A stretch of DNA of 56,504 nucleotides, taken from positions 1-56,504 of the forward strand of contig WHTR01000006.1 of assembly GCA_009377635.1 (NCBI GenBank), given 5' to 3'. The notes below the pieces were generated by a model. The model was not told the DNA's origin. It made no database searches and saw nothing but the letters and a program-made list of their open reading frames with translations. Position 1 is the stretch's first letter, and every line of letters begins with the position of its first letter. The translations under genes were made by a program, and so were the position numbers. Source of the DNA: Chloroflexota bacterium. Lineage in GTDB: Bacteria > Chloroflexota > UBA6077 > SHYK01. Positions 19,080 through 29,399 of the stretch are shown here, in pieces.

Positions 19080-20240
19080 TCACCGCGCCACGTGCATCGG
19101 CATGATGACGTGCAGGTGGCCGGGGCCCGCGAGTGGCTTCACGAGACCCGGGCTGGTCGGGCTCGTGATCTCCAGCGCGACCTCGCCCGAATGGACGGCT
19201 TCAAGCGCCTCGCGCAGGTAGCGGCCGTTGAACGCGATCTGGACCGCATCCCCCTCCACGCTGCCGTCAAGCTGTCCAGCGTTGTCCCCCATCTCCGCGC
19301 TGCTCGCGAGCACGTCCACCCGGCCGGGCACAAGCTCGTCGCCGCTCGGCGTTGCCGAGATCCGCACGATGTTGGAGTTGTCCCGGCTGAACACGGACGC
19401 GGTCTTCGTTGCCTGAAGGAGGTCCGACACGGGCACGACAACCCGCGTCTGGTAGGATTGCGGGATGATCCGCTGGTAGTCGGGAAACTGGCCCTCGATC
19501 AACCGTCCGACGACCAGCAGTGTTGGCGCTCGGCCCGAGTCGGACGCTGGAAACTGAAACACGACCTGGTTCCGGTTATGCGTGGCGGTGATCTCGACCG
19601 GGTCCTCAGAGTCCGGGATGATCCGAGCCAGCTCGTTGAGCGTCCGGGCAGGGGCCAGCAGGGTGAGCTTCTCGGCAACGGGATCGGCGAGCGATACCGC
19701 GCGGACCGCGAGGCGAAACCCGTCCGCGGCCGCCATCGTCAGCTCGCTGCCATCGATGGTCACCAGCACGCCGGAGAGCACCGGGCGCGTCTCGTCGGCG
19801 GCCGCGGCGAAGACCACCTGCGTGATGGCTGTGCGCAGCGTCTTCGCGGCAATGCGACAGCGGCTCCCATCGCCGACCGCGGGCGCCGCGGGGAAGTCGT
19901 CCGCGTCGATCCCGTTGATGTTCGCCTCGAACCGACCGCACGCGAGATGCATCGTCCGCGTTCCGGGCTTGATCTCCATCTGGATGTCGCCTCCGCCGAG
20001 CGACGCGACGAAATCTCCCAGTAACCTGGCCGGGAGCGTCACAGCCCCCTCCTCGGCGACGTTGGCCGCCACCCACGCGCTGATCGCCATCTCCAGGTTG
20101 TTCGCGACGAGCTTCAGCCTCCGTTCGTCCGTCTGTAGCAGCACGTTGGAGAGGACCGGCAGCGGACTCTTCGTCGGGACCGCACGCTCGACGGTGGCCA
20201 ACCCCTCGGCCAGCGCTTTCTGCGTGCACACGAGCTTCAC
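19080..20240 (-). CDS. dnaN: DNA polymerase III beta subunit (sliding clamp)
   Basis: VKLVCTQKALAEGLATVERAVPTKSPLPVLSNVLLQT...FNGRYLREALEAVHSGEVALEITSPTSPGLVKPL...HVIMPMHV. GTG at 20240 behind GAGGAGGT; ORF track starts at 20249. Confidence 0.93.
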   Translation of the reverse strand: MKLVCTQKALAEGLATVERAVPTKSPLPVLSNVLLQTDERRLKLVANNLEMAISAWVAANVAEEGAVTLPARLLGDFVASLGGGDIQMEIKPGTRTMHLACGRFEANINGIDADDFPAAPAVGDGSRCRIAAKTLRTAITQVVFAAAADETRPVLSGVLVTIDGSELTMAAADGFRLAVRAVSLADPVAEKLTLLAPARTLNELARIIPDSEDPVEITATHNRNQVVFQFPASDSGRAPTLLVVGRLIEGQFPDYQRIIPQSYQTRVVVPVSDLLQATKTASVFSRDNSNIVRISATPSGDELVPGRVDVLASSAEMGDNAGQLDGSVEGDAVQIAFNGRYLREALEAVHSGEVALEITSPTSPGLVKPLAGPGHLHVIMPMHVAR

Positions 20241-20377
20241 CCAGCACACCTCCTCGTCGGTTGCAGAAGTATAGCGCGGAGACGGCCCGCTTCATTGAAA
20301 CCCTCATCGCGGCCGGATCGTCATGAGAACAGCGGGACGCTGCCGGGCCCGTTCCCGCGATAACCGGCATCCAGTGA

Positions 20378-20776
20378 CAACGACCAGCCAAGGAGCGCTT
20401 TCCTAACCTCGAGCTCGCCTACCTGTCGAGTCGCATCTATGCGGGCTACGCCAACACGCCGCTGAACCCGGAGCCGTTCGCCTACCAGAGCGGATTCGCG
20501 GTCAAATGGCTCGTGCAAGAGCAGATCGACGGTTCGCCCGATCTCAACTACGACCCGAAGCGAGGCCCGGTAGGTGCGCCATGGCTTGCCTGGGGCCCCT
20601 ACCTCTGGGCCGATGGCCTGACTGTCAGAAGCGATGGCCTGACGTGGCAGTGCGAAGATTTTCGAAACGACGGCACCCATCCGAGCGACTCTGCCCAGAG
20701 GAAGGTGGCCGAGCTGCTCCTCAACTTCCTCGTGACGGACCCAATGGCCCGGGAGTGGTTCGTCGCAACGCCATGA
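20378..20776 (+). pseudogene. C-terminal fragment of a secreted SGNH-hydrolase-like protein
   Basis: KERFPNLELAYLSSRIYAGYANTPLNPEPFAYQSGFAVKWLVQEQ...DGLTWQCEDFRNDGTHPSDSAQRKVAELLLNF (DxxHP block V) with no N-terminus; preceded in frame by TGA at 20375. Confidence 0.6.
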
Positions 20777-20839
20777 GACCTCTCACAAGCTGGAAGCGGG
20801 GACGTCGCCGCGCCACGCTCCCGCGCACCCCAGAGGGCA

Positions 20840-22093
20840 TCAGCGTCCCGTTTGCGGCTCCTTCATTGCCCCGAGGTCGCGCTCGCGAAGATCCGGCCGC
20901 GTTCCGGCAATGCCCAAGATCACGATCGCGCAGCTCACGGCCCCGACGATGACTGCGAGGGGCGCGCCCACGAGCGTTGCCAGTGCACCACTGGTGGCCT
21001 GTCCGAGCGACGGAGCCCCGCCGGTGAGCATGCTCTGGAAGCTCGACACCCGTCCACGCAGGTGATCGGGCGTGATCGCCTGGATCACGGTGTTGCGCGG
21101 CAGCATCTGGACCGAGTCGAAAAAGCCGAGCAGGGCCACCGCCACCAGCGCGACGGGAAGCCACGGCGCCAGCCCCAGGAGCACGAGCGCTGCGCAGTAG
21201 CCCAGGATGCCGAAGATGACGAACAGCCCCTTGTACCGCACATCGCCCAGCGCCATGATCGCCGCCGCGCCGAGCACGGCCCCCACCGCCGAGGACGACA
21301 GGAGCGTTCCGAATCCCTCTGACCCAGCGCCCAGTCGGATCGCGAAAATGGGCATCAGCGCTCGGTACGCCCCCAGCAGAGTTGCTGCTGTGTCCATCAC
21401 CAGAAGCACCAGGATAATCGACTCCTGGCGGACGAACCGAATCCCCTCGAGCAGGCTCTTGACGGGGGACTCGCGTGGGCGGGACGCCAGCGCCCCGACC
21501 TGAACGAGGGCCAGGACTCCGACCGTGACCACATGCGCCAACCCGTTCAGGAAGTAGGTCGCTCCCAGGCCGAAGACCCCGATGAGGAGGCCGGCAATCG
21601 CCGGGCCCACAACGTTGGCCACTTGCCACACGGTCGATTGAAGTGCGATGGCATTCAGCAAATGATGTCGCGGCACCAGGCTCGGGACCATCGCGGTCCG
21701 CGCCGGCGCATTGACGGCCATCAACGTCCCGCCCAGAAAGACGGTCAGATAGATGTGCCACACTTGTATGAGTCCGCCGGCCGTGAGCAAGGCGAGAACG
21801 ACGGCAAGCATGCCGGTCACCGCCTGGGTAATCATGATGAACGTCCGTCGGTTGACGCGATCCGCGATGACGCCGCCCATGAGCGACAGCGCCAGGACCG
21901 GCACGGCTCGCGCGAGCCCCGTCAGGCCCAGGTGCAGAGCCGAGCCCGTCAGCTCATACACCTGCCAGAGGTTCGCGGTGGTCTGGATCTGCGCGCCGAG
22001 GGCGGCAGCGAGAAGCGCGATGTAAAAGAGGCGGAAATCGCGGTGCTGCAGCGCGGCAACGGCCACTCGGAGTCCGGGACGCTCCTCACGCAT
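20840..22093 (-). CDS. MFS transporter (EntS-like MFS_3 family)
   Basis: 417 aa; polytopic, LQHRDFRLFYIALLAAALGAQIQTTANLWQVYELTGSALHLGL, GGVIADRVNRRTFI. Confidence 0.9.
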   Translation of the reverse strand: MREERPGLRVAVAALQHRDFRLFYIALLAAALGAQIQTTANLWQVYELTGSALHLGLTGLARAVPVLALSLMGGVIADRVNRRTFIMITQAVTGMLAVVLALLTAGGLIQVWHIYLTVFLGGTLMAVNAPARTAMVPSLVPRHHLLNAIALQSTVWQVANVVGPAIAGLLIGVFGLGATYFLNGLAHVVTVGVLALVQVGALASRPRESPVKSLLEGIRFVRQESIILVLLVMDTAATLLGAYRALMPIFAIRLGAGSEGFGTLLSSSAVGAVLGAAAIMALGDVRYKGLFVIFGILGYCAALVLLGLAPWLPVALVAVALLGFFDSVQMLPRNTVIQAITPDHLRGRVSSFQSMLTGGAPSLGQATSGALATLVGAPLAVIVGAVSCAIVILGIAGTRPDLRERDLGAMKEPQTGR

Positions 22094-22260
22094 AGGCCTT
22101 CATGCTCCCTTGGGACACATCACGCGCGGCAACGCGGCGTGCCACCGACGACACCGCCCGGCGGAGTTGTCGCTGCAGGAGCGCGTCCGGACGCGAAGGG
22201 GGCAGCCGTCGCACGTCGATCGTCGGCATCCCATCCGGGCGCTGCCGCCCTCGGCCGGCG

Positions 22261-24009
22261 TTACCGCAGCTCCCACTCGTGGACATTCCAGCTTGGCAGC
22301 ATCTCGGGCGCCCCGAGCGTCGGGCCAATCAGCGTTGCCACGTGCGCTGTGACATTCGGGTTGTGGAAGAGGAAGATCTGCGCAACGTCGTCCGTCGCCA
22401 TCCGCATCATCTCGACCGCCTGGCGGTTACGCTCCGCCCGATCGAGCGTGGACGTAAAGGACTCCCACAACCGATCGTACTCGGAGTGGTTCCAGCCGCC
22501 GCGGTTGTTCCCGCGCCACCGATTGGACGGAGAGGGGATCTGCGTGCTCGTGAGGATGTTCAGATTGGCTTCCCCGCCGCCCGTCGCAACGCTGGACAGG
22601 GCCGGGAAGGTAGCTCGTACCTCCCCGTTGGTGGACTGCGCGGTGGGAATCGCGAACTCCGCGACGTCGTACCCCGCGCGGCGCCAGCCGTCGGCCATGA
22701 TGGCCCCTTGCCGCTCATTCTGGCTTCCGGCGATGACCCAATGCTCGAAGGCAACGCGCTCGCCTGCCGCGTTCGCGAAGATGCCGTCGCTGCCCTTTCG
22801 GTACCCGACCTCGCCCATGAGCTGCTCTGCTCGCGCCAGGTCGTACGGATACTTGACGATGCCGCGGTCGAGCTCCGCGAAATAGGGCATCGAACGCGGC
22901 AGGAACTGGTCGGCCAACGGGATCTCGCCGCCAAATAGTCCCTCGTTGATCCCGTGCTTATCGACGGAGTGGGCCAGAGCGCGCCGCACGCGGACGTCGA
23001 GAATGGCGCTCGGGTTCGCATACTCGGGACGGAACTGAACGTTCGTGAAGCGCGGCTGGACCGGATCGAGCAGGACGACGCCCCTGCCGCTCGCGGCCCA
23101 GTCCCCTTTGAGAACCATGGCGTGTTCGAACCGGAGCGAGTTCTCGAAGGCGAGCTGAACCTCGTCCGCGAGCACGTTGGTCAGCATCGTGTTCTCGTCC
23201 TCGATGAAACGGACCGTGATCCGGTCAATCTTGGGTCGCCCGAGGGCGTGGCCCTCGAAGGCAACAGTCGCGAGGTGAGAGCCGGGCTCCCAGTGCTCGA
23301 GGCGGTAGGGACCGGCGCCGACATACTCGCGCGTCCAGTAGGCGTGACTTTGAAAGGCATCGGCGTCGCCGCCCTCGTAGGCCTCCTGCAGCAGGTGCCG
23401 GGGCAACGGCTCAAGGTCGGAGAAATGGAGACCCCCCGCGTCCGGATAGAGGGTCCGCCATCGAATCAGGACCGTGCGCGCATCCACAGCGACAACCTCC
23501 TCGATCCGATCTTGCGGGACCGAGTCGAAGACGCCCAGCGCGGGGTCCGTGTACACGCGGAGGGCGAACACGAAGTCGTCTGCTACTAGACCCGTGCCGT
23601 CATGCCAGGACAGGTCGGGCCTGAGCCGGTAGGTCGTCTCCATGCGCCCGTCGGGGTGCACCGTCCATGTGTCGGTGTTGAGCTGCGGAAGCGCCTCCGC
23701 TAAGTAGGGCGTCGCCTGCCCAGCAGCATCAATGAGGGCGAAGGACGCATTGAAGAGGCGCTTAGTCCCATTAGCCGTGATCCCGGTCTGAATCTTCGGG
23801 GCCAGGTCATTGATCTCGTACCGGACCCCCAACGCGAGCGTCCTGGCCCGCGCCCCCGCGCCGTCCTCGGTGCCCGGTTCTCCTGGCGCGCCACCCGGCG
23901 ACGCGGGTGCAGCGCATGCAGCGAGGATCACGACGGCAACGAGCATCCCGATGCCAGGCACAGAGTAACGCGTGCTCATAGCGGCTCCATTCTTGCCCCC
24001 GAACTCCAA
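22261..24009 (-). CDS. ABC transporter substrate-binding protein, family 5 (peptide-type)
   Basis: 582 aa; lipobox-like AVVILAACAAPA; YRLRPDLSWHDGTGLVADDFVFALRVY. Confidence 0.9.
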   Translation of the reverse strand: MEFGGKNGAAMSTRYSVPGIGMLVAVVILAACAAPASPGGAPGEPGTEDGAGARARTLALGVRYEINDLAPKIQTGITANGTKRLFNASFALIDAAGQATPYLAEALPQLNTDTWTVHPDGRMETTYRLRPDLSWHDGTGLVADDFVFALRVYTDPALGVFDSVPQDRIEEVVAVDARTVLIRWRTLYPDAGGLHFSDLEPLPRHLLQEAYEGGDADAFQSHAYWTREYVGAGPYRLEHWEPGSHLATVAFEGHALGRPKIDRITVRFIEDENTMLTNVLADEVQLAFENSLRFEHAMVLKGDWAASGRGVVLLDPVQPRFTNVQFRPEYANPSAILDVRVRRALAHSVDKHGINEGLFGGEIPLADQFLPRSMPYFAELDRGIVKYPYDLARAEQLMGEVGYRKGSDGIFANAAGERVAFEHWVIAGSQNERQGAIMADGWRRAGYDVAEFAIPTAQSTNGEVRATFPALSSVATGGGEANLNILTSTQIPSPSNRWRGNNRGGWNHSEYDRLWESFTSTLDRAERNRQAVEMMRMATDDVAQIFLFHNPNVTAHVATLIGPTLGAPEMLPSWNVHEWELR

Positions 24010-24027
24010 CCAGGGGACTGTGACGCG

Positions 24028-25296
24028 TCAGACGGATGCGACCAGCGCGCTCCGAGCGCCATCGTCGATCGGCGTGCTTTGAGGCAGCAGGAACGCGGCC
24101 GATCGGACCCGGTAGGCCTCGCCACGGTAGGCTTCCACCGGTCCCTGGCCGCGCTGGGCATCTCTCACTGCCCGGAGGAGGCGATGGCGCACGGCGATGA
24201 CGGCCGCGTCGGTGGTCCCCAGGTGCTCCCGAGTCCGGTCGCAGATGGGGCCCCACTGGTCCTCCTGGACGGCGAGGTCCTGCTCGCGGATGCCGCGGAT
24301 TCCCGTGAACGATTCGGTCCGCTGCCTCTGCCGATCGACCAGGTAGTCGTTCGCCTTCGTCGCGACCGTCCCGTAGCTGCCCGGCACGACCTCGGCGTAG
24401 ATGCCGGTCCATGACTCGATGGTGGCGACCTCCGCCTCCGTAAGCGGGCGATCCGGATGCCAGGCGACCGTATAGCCCCAGAGGTTCTCGTCGTCCAGAG
24501 GGATGGCCGCCGTAAAGCTGATGGGGAATACGGGCTCGGCCGGGATCATCGTGTAGCTCGGCATGAGGAACTGCGTGATCCGCCAGTAGTGCGTCTCGTC
24601 GTTCCAGGTCCTCCGTGCACTGATGCGCAGACCGTACTCGGTTTCGTTCACCACAAACACGGGCGCGCGATCGGTCGCCTGTCCAAGGAGCGCCTGGCCG
24701 CGGGCCATCCGGCCGAGCTGGCCTGGGTTGAACTGCCGGTGGAGGAACGACACGTGGGCAGAGTCCACCTCGCCTTCCACGTTCTGGAGATAGTTGCAGG
24801 CCTGGCGCCGCTTGTGGACATAGCGATGGCTGCTCGGCACACGCGTCCACTCTAGCTGGGGCAGCTCGGACATCTCGTTTGGAGGTCCCAGATAGGCCCA
24901 GATGACCCCGCCAGCCTCGCGTGTCGGATACGCGGTGAGGCGGATCTTCTCTTTGAAGGTGCTCTCGGGTGGCTCATTGGGCATATCGACGCACTGGCCA
25001 TCGACATTGTACTTCCATCCATGGTACACGCACCGGATGCCGGACTCCTCATTTCGCCCAAAGAAGAGGGAGGCGCCGCGGTGGGCGCAGTGCGCTTCGA
25101 CAAGTCCGACTCTGCCCACAGAGTCTCGGAAGGCGACGAGGTCCTCCCCGAGCAACCGCACCCGGATGGGGGGACCGTCTGCCGCGGGCAGCTCCTCGGA
25201 CAGGAGCGCGGGCAGCCAGTAGCGACGGAACAGCTCACCCATGGGCACGCCCGGCCCGGTGCGCGTGAGGAGTTCGTTCTCTTCGCGGCTCAGCAT
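24028..25296 (-). CDS. Rieske 2Fe-2S ring-hydroxylating oxygenase
   Basis: 422 aa; CAHRGASLFFGRNEESGIRCVYHGW; VEGEVDSAHVSFLHRQ. Confidence 0.9.
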   Translation of the reverse strand: MLSREENELLTRTGPGVPMGELFRRYWLPALLSEELPAADGPPIRVRLLGEDLVAFRDSVGRVGLVEAHCAHRGASLFFGRNEESGIRCVYHGWKYNVDGQCVDMPNEPPESTFKEKIRLTAYPTREAGGVIWAYLGPPNEMSELPQLEWTRVPSSHRYVHKRRQACNYLQNVEGEVDSAHVSFLHRQFNPGQLGRMARGQALLGQATDRAPVFVVNETEYGLRISARRTWNDETHYWRITQFLMPSYTMIPAEPVFPISFTAAIPLDDENLWGYTVAWHPDRPLTEAEVATIESWTGIYAEVVPGSYGTVATKANDYLVDRQRQRTESFTGIRGIREQDLAVQEDQWGPICDRTREHLGTTDAAVIAVRHRLLRAVRDAQRGQGPVEAYRGEAYRVRSAAFLLPQSTPIDDGARSALVASV

Positions 25297-25454
25297 CGTC
25301 GTGCCTCCAGGAAGGCGGGCTCCGACGCAGATCAGCGCACGGCGTCGCAGCGCTCATCGCCTGACGTGTGTCACGCAACCAGATCCTGGCATCCCACGGA
25401 CGTCGTGTCAAATCGCGCGACCGCATGAGTGCCCTTGCTATAATCCGGCGTCGA

Positions 25455-25538
<84 letters not shown>

Positions 25539-25633
25539 CCGGCCTCCTTCAGCACTGCAGCTGCCGGAATTCCCATCCGGCTCTTGGCGTTTCACCACAA
25601 TGGATTCCATGCATTCGACACAGGGAGGACTTC

Positions 25634-26095
25634 ATGCAACCAGGAGCGCAAGCGGCGGGCACGGACGTCAAGCCGGTCGACCTCACCGAGTGGGCCGAAG
25701 CGATCAACAGCGCGCTGGACGATGGGACGCCATGCATCCTGACGACCGCGAGCCGGTCCGGCAGCCCAGACGTGGCCTTCAAGGGCAGTATGATGGTCTG
25801 GGACAGCGACCACCTCGCGTGGTGGGAGCGAAGCCGCGCGGAGCAGATCGAGCAGGTCGCGGCGAACCCGCAGGTTGTCGTCTTCTACCGCAACCAGAAT
25901 CGGGGCATCTCCTACCTTCGCCTCTACGGGGAGGCGACCATCCACCAGGAGGGCGAGCTCCGCGAGCAGGTGATGGGGCGTACGCACCCGCGCGAGCTTC
26001 AGGCGGATCCAGAGCGCAAGGGCTTCGGCGTGGTCATTCGCGTGGACCGCGTGCGGCTCGCACGCAACACCGTGCAGCAGCGAGAGGGTGCCTGA
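25634..26095 (+). CDS. Pyridoxamine 5'-phosphate oxidase family (FMN-binding split barrel) protein
   Basis: 153 aa; PCILTTASRSGSPDVAFKGSMMVWDSDHLAWWERSRAEQIEQVAANPQVVVFYRN. Confidence 0.85.
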   Translation: MQPGAQAAGTDVKPVDLTEWAEAINSALDDGTPCILTTASRSGSPDVAFKGSMMVWDSDHLAWWERSRAEQIEQVAANPQVVVFYRNQNRGISYLRLYGEATIHQEGELREQVMGRTHPRELQADPERKGFGVVIRVDRVRLARNTVQQREGA

Positions 26096-26157
26096 GGGCG
26101 AACTCCCGACACGTCGCCCTCCTGAGATCTATGCCGGCGAATCCTGGGGTCTCATAG

Positions 26158-27054
26158 ATGGCAACGGAGTGGTCTCCGAGCAGGGTGTTGCTCTGGTACG
26201 CGAGGAGCCTGGCAGCAGCCAGGTACGCCGAACGACAGGGCGCGCCCGGCGTTGAGTTCAACCGATTTGGCCGGCGCATGGGGTGGCGCCTCATCCGCCG
26301 AGGAGAGCTCCGCAAGGGCGTGAGTCACCTTCTCGCGCCGCTGAACGGCTCTCGGTACCTCGAGTTTCCCGTTGCCCGGTCGTACCTCCCCCGAACGTCG
26401 GGACACTGCCTGGACGTAAGCTCGCCGCGCCTCTTCAGCCTATACGTTGCCAGCCTGCCAACGGCGCCCCGAATCCAGATGATCAATCCCGACCCGCAGG
26501 ATCTAGCGACGACCTCGCTCATTTTGCGCAGCCTTGGCATTCGGAACGTCGAAGCCAGGCGCGCCACGGTCGACGCCCTCGAGGCTGACACCCAAGTGTA
26601 TGACTGCATCTGGTCGATATCGGTTGTCGAGCACATCTCGGGAGACTACGACGACACCCATGCCGTCAGGGTCATGTACGATCGTCTGCGAAAGGGGGGC
26701 AGGCTGATCCTCACCGTTCCGGTCGATCGCCGCTTTCGCGAGGAGTTCCGGTCCGAGGACGTCTACGGCACGCAAGCCGCGGCGGGCGATCTGTTCTTCT
26801 TCCAGCGGGTCTACGACGAGGAAGCGCTCTACTCGCGCCTCCTCTCACCCCTCGGGGCTCGACCGTCCGTCCTCCGTTGGTTCGGGGAGACCTGCCCCGG
26901 CATCTGGAACGAGTACGAGCGGAGAGCGATGCGGGACGGCCTCGAATGCATCGTCGATGACCCGCGAGAGATGGCCGACCACTATCGCGAATACGATTCC
27001 TGGACGCAGATGCCTGGCGTGGGGATCTGCGGCCTGATGATCGAGAGGGAGTGA
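26158..27054 (+). CDS. SAM-dependent methyltransferase-like protein
   Basis: 298 aa; CLDVSSPRLFSLYVAS, YDCIWSISVVEHISGDYDDTHAVRVMYDRLRKGGRLILTVP. Confidence 0.8.
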   Translation: MATEWSPSRVLLWYARSLAAARYAERQGAPGVEFNRFGRRMGWRLIRRGELRKGVSHLLAPLNGSRYLEFPVARSYLPRTSGHCLDVSSPRLFSLYVASLPTAPRIQMINPDPQDLATTSLILRSLGIRNVEARRATVDALEADTQVYDCIWSISVVEHISGDYDDTHAVRVMYDRLRKGGRLILTVPVDRRFREEFRSEDVYGTQAAAGDLFFFQRVYDEEALYSRLLSPLGARPSVLRWFGETCPGIWNEYERRAMRDGLECIVDDPREMADHYREYDSWTQMPGVGICGLMIERE

Positions 27055-27154
27055 CTTCTTGGCCGGTCCTGAAGAACTGATCGTACATTAGTTCGGCACC
27101 CCTCCAGCGCCAGATGAGTTCCTGCGAGTTCTACTACGGCAACTCGGAGCGCCT

Positions 27155-27292
27155 CTAGAACCCCGGCCGCAAAGCCCCGTCATCCTGAGGAGCGCAGCGA
27201 CGAAGGACCTCTCGTGACCGCCAACTTACGCTTAAGGGGAGATCCTTCGCTTCGCTCAGGATGACAGAAGGCGTTTTCGGCCGCGCCTCTAG
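27155..27292. mobile_element. 138-bp CTAG-bounded MITE-like element, copy 1
   Basis: CTAGAACCCCGGCCGCAAAGCCCC...GGCGTTTTCGGCCGCGCCTCTAG; near-identical to 53824-53961 in opposite orientation. Confidence 0.85.
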
Positions 27293-27398
27293 GGCCTCGT
27301 TCGCACCTGATGGTTTGCCGTCGTCTTGGTGATCCAGGGAGCGCCAAAGGCCGCTGCCGATTCGGCATCTGATGGGTACGGCTACGGGTGTAGGAGGG

Positions 27399-29174
27399 TC
27401 AAGAGCGCCAGTACCACTCGTGAATGCGGCCCATGTTGTCGGCGACCCGAGAGGTACGCAAGGCAGGCCCGACCAGGGCGTCAACGTACGGAGTCACGAG
27501 CGGCGTGTAGAACATCGGGATCTGGGGTAGCTCCTCGCTCAGTATCCTCTCCATCTGGGCCATCACCTGGATCTGCTCGGACCGGTCCAGGCTCACGTTG
27601 TAGGCATCCCACAGCCGATCGTAGGCCTCGCTCAACCAGGCGCCGTAGTTCGTGCCCTGCCACCGGGTCTCCGGCCGGCTAATGCGCGCAGGGGTGAATC
27701 GGCTGAGATCGGGCTCGAAGCCGGCAGCGCCGGTTGTCAGCATACCAGTGTAGCTCGCCCTGGCCTGCCCGTCGGCGAACTGGGCGACGGGCAGGATACG
27801 TCCGACGGCGTTCATGCCGATCCGCTGGTAGCCCTCGACGATGATGGCGTTCTCCGATTCCTGGGAGGGATTCTGAAGGACCATGACCTCAAACGAGAAG
27901 GGCTGGCCATCCAGCCCCAGATAGAGTCCGTCTGGCTGCCGCGGCAGGCCCATCTCCTCCAGGAGTTGCTGCGCTCGCCTGGCATCGTATGGATACTTGG
28001 TGATCGCGGGCTCGATGGCCGCGTAGTAGTCGGACCGGGGTGAGAGCAGACCGTCCGTCACAATCGCCTGCCCGCCGAAGAGTGCGTCGTTGATCGTCCC
28101 CTTGTCCATCCCGTGGGCCAACGCCTGACGGAAGCGCACGTCCAGAATCGCCGGCGTCGCCATCAGCTCGGGACGGAACTGGACGACGCCGAGTCGGTAA
28201 AGCAGAGGGCTGAAGAGCACGGTACCCCCGTTCGTGGGGCCCCACTGCTGCTGCAACGTCGCGGCTTGGTCGTACATCACCAAGTAGTCGAGAGCGACAT
28301 GCGCCTCCCCGCTGAGCAGGCTCGCTACGGCCGAGTTGGCATCCGCCATGAAGACGATGCGTACCCGCGGGATCTTTGGACGCCCCAGAACGAACTGGTC
28401 GAAGGCCACGCCCTCGATGGACGTGCCTGGTTCCCAGCGGTCCAACCGATAGGGACCCAAGCCCATGTATTCGCGCGTCCAGAACAGGTGGTTTGAGAAG
28501 GTCTCGTAGTCCCCTTCGAGGTAGCGCTCTTCGAGGATGTGGCGTGGAAGCGCCTGGAAGCCTTCAATTTGCGACTGCGCCCGCAGGAGTGCGGCGCGAG
28601 CAAATGGCCGTTCCCAACGGAGCAACAGCGTCCGATTGTCCGGGGCTAACGCCTCCGCGATTTCGCCCACAGGGGGCGTGCTCGAGGTGCCAAATGCGGG
28701 GTTGGCGTACACGCGCCAGGCGAAAACGAAGTCCGCCGCGGCCAGCGGCGTCCCATCGTGCCAAGTCAGGCCCGGCTTGAGGTGGTAGGTGGTCTCCATC
28801 CGCCCGTCCGGGAATACCCGCCAGGTATCGGTGTTCAGCTCGGGCAGCGCCTCCGCCAGCTCCGGGCGGGGAGTCCCATGCTCGTCAACGTTGTCAAGGG
28901 TCGCGTTGAATACACTATGGCTGTTGGAGTTTCCGCCTGCGGCTTGAAAGGCCCGCATCGCGAGGCTCGGCGGCTCACCTCGCGCAATAATCACCAGCGT
29001 GCGGCTAGGCGTGCCGGACGTGGCAGGCTCCCCGCGCACCGCCGGAACGGAGGTCGCTGGCGGCGCGGGCGCGCATGCGCCGATCATGATCGCGGCGAGG
29101 ATCAGACCAGTCGTAATCCAGGTGCTTATTATGGGGGACCACTCTTGGTTCGAGCATGAGCGGGCTGCCTTCAT
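27399..29174 (-). CDS. ABC transporter substrate-binding protein, family 5 (peptide-type)
   Basis: 591 aa; YHLKPGLTWHDGTPLAAADFVFAWRVY; paralogous to 22261-24009. Confidence 0.9.
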   Translation of the reverse strand: MKAARSCSNQEWSPIISTWITTGLILAAIMIGACAPAPPATSVPAVRGEPATSGTPSRTLVIIARGEPPSLAMRAFQAAGGNSNSHSVFNATLDNVDEHGTPRPELAEALPELNTDTWRVFPDGRMETTYHLKPGLTWHDGTPLAAADFVFAWRVYANPAFGTSSTPPVGEIAEALAPDNRTLLLRWERPFARAALLRAQSQIEGFQALPRHILEERYLEGDYETFSNHLFWTREYMGLGPYRLDRWEPGTSIEGVAFDQFVLGRPKIPRVRIVFMADANSAVASLLSGEAHVALDYLVMYDQAATLQQQWGPTNGGTVLFSPLLYRLGVVQFRPELMATPAILDVRFRQALAHGMDKGTINDALFGGQAIVTDGLLSPRSDYYAAIEPAITKYPYDARRAQQLLEEMGLPRQPDGLYLGLDGQPFSFEVMVLQNPSQESENAIIVEGYQRIGMNAVGRILPVAQFADGQARASYTGMLTTGAAGFEPDLSRFTPARISRPETRWQGTNYGAWLSEAYDRLWDAYNVSLDRSEQIQVMAQMERILSEELPQIPMFYTPLVTPYVDALVGPALRTSRVADNMGRIHEWYWRS

Positions 29175-29399
29175 GCGTCGGATTGTACTTACCCCAGGCG
29201 AAGCAGTTCAATACAAGGGTTACGCTGCTTGGGGACAATGCGCGCCGCGTCTACCGGGTGTAGCGACGCGATGGTCGCCGATCTTTCAACCCATCCTCTG
29301 AGCTGGAGCTGAAGGCAGGATCGGTCATCGCCCCACGCTCCGAGGGGTATGCTCTCATCAACTCAACGAGGAGCTCACGCAAAGGCCAGATGCAGGCTC

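Noticed and set aside
21533-22885. 450-aa plus-strand ORF across the MFS and substrate-binding protein genes
   Set aside because: Crosses two well-supported opposite-strand genes and has no family-like motifs.
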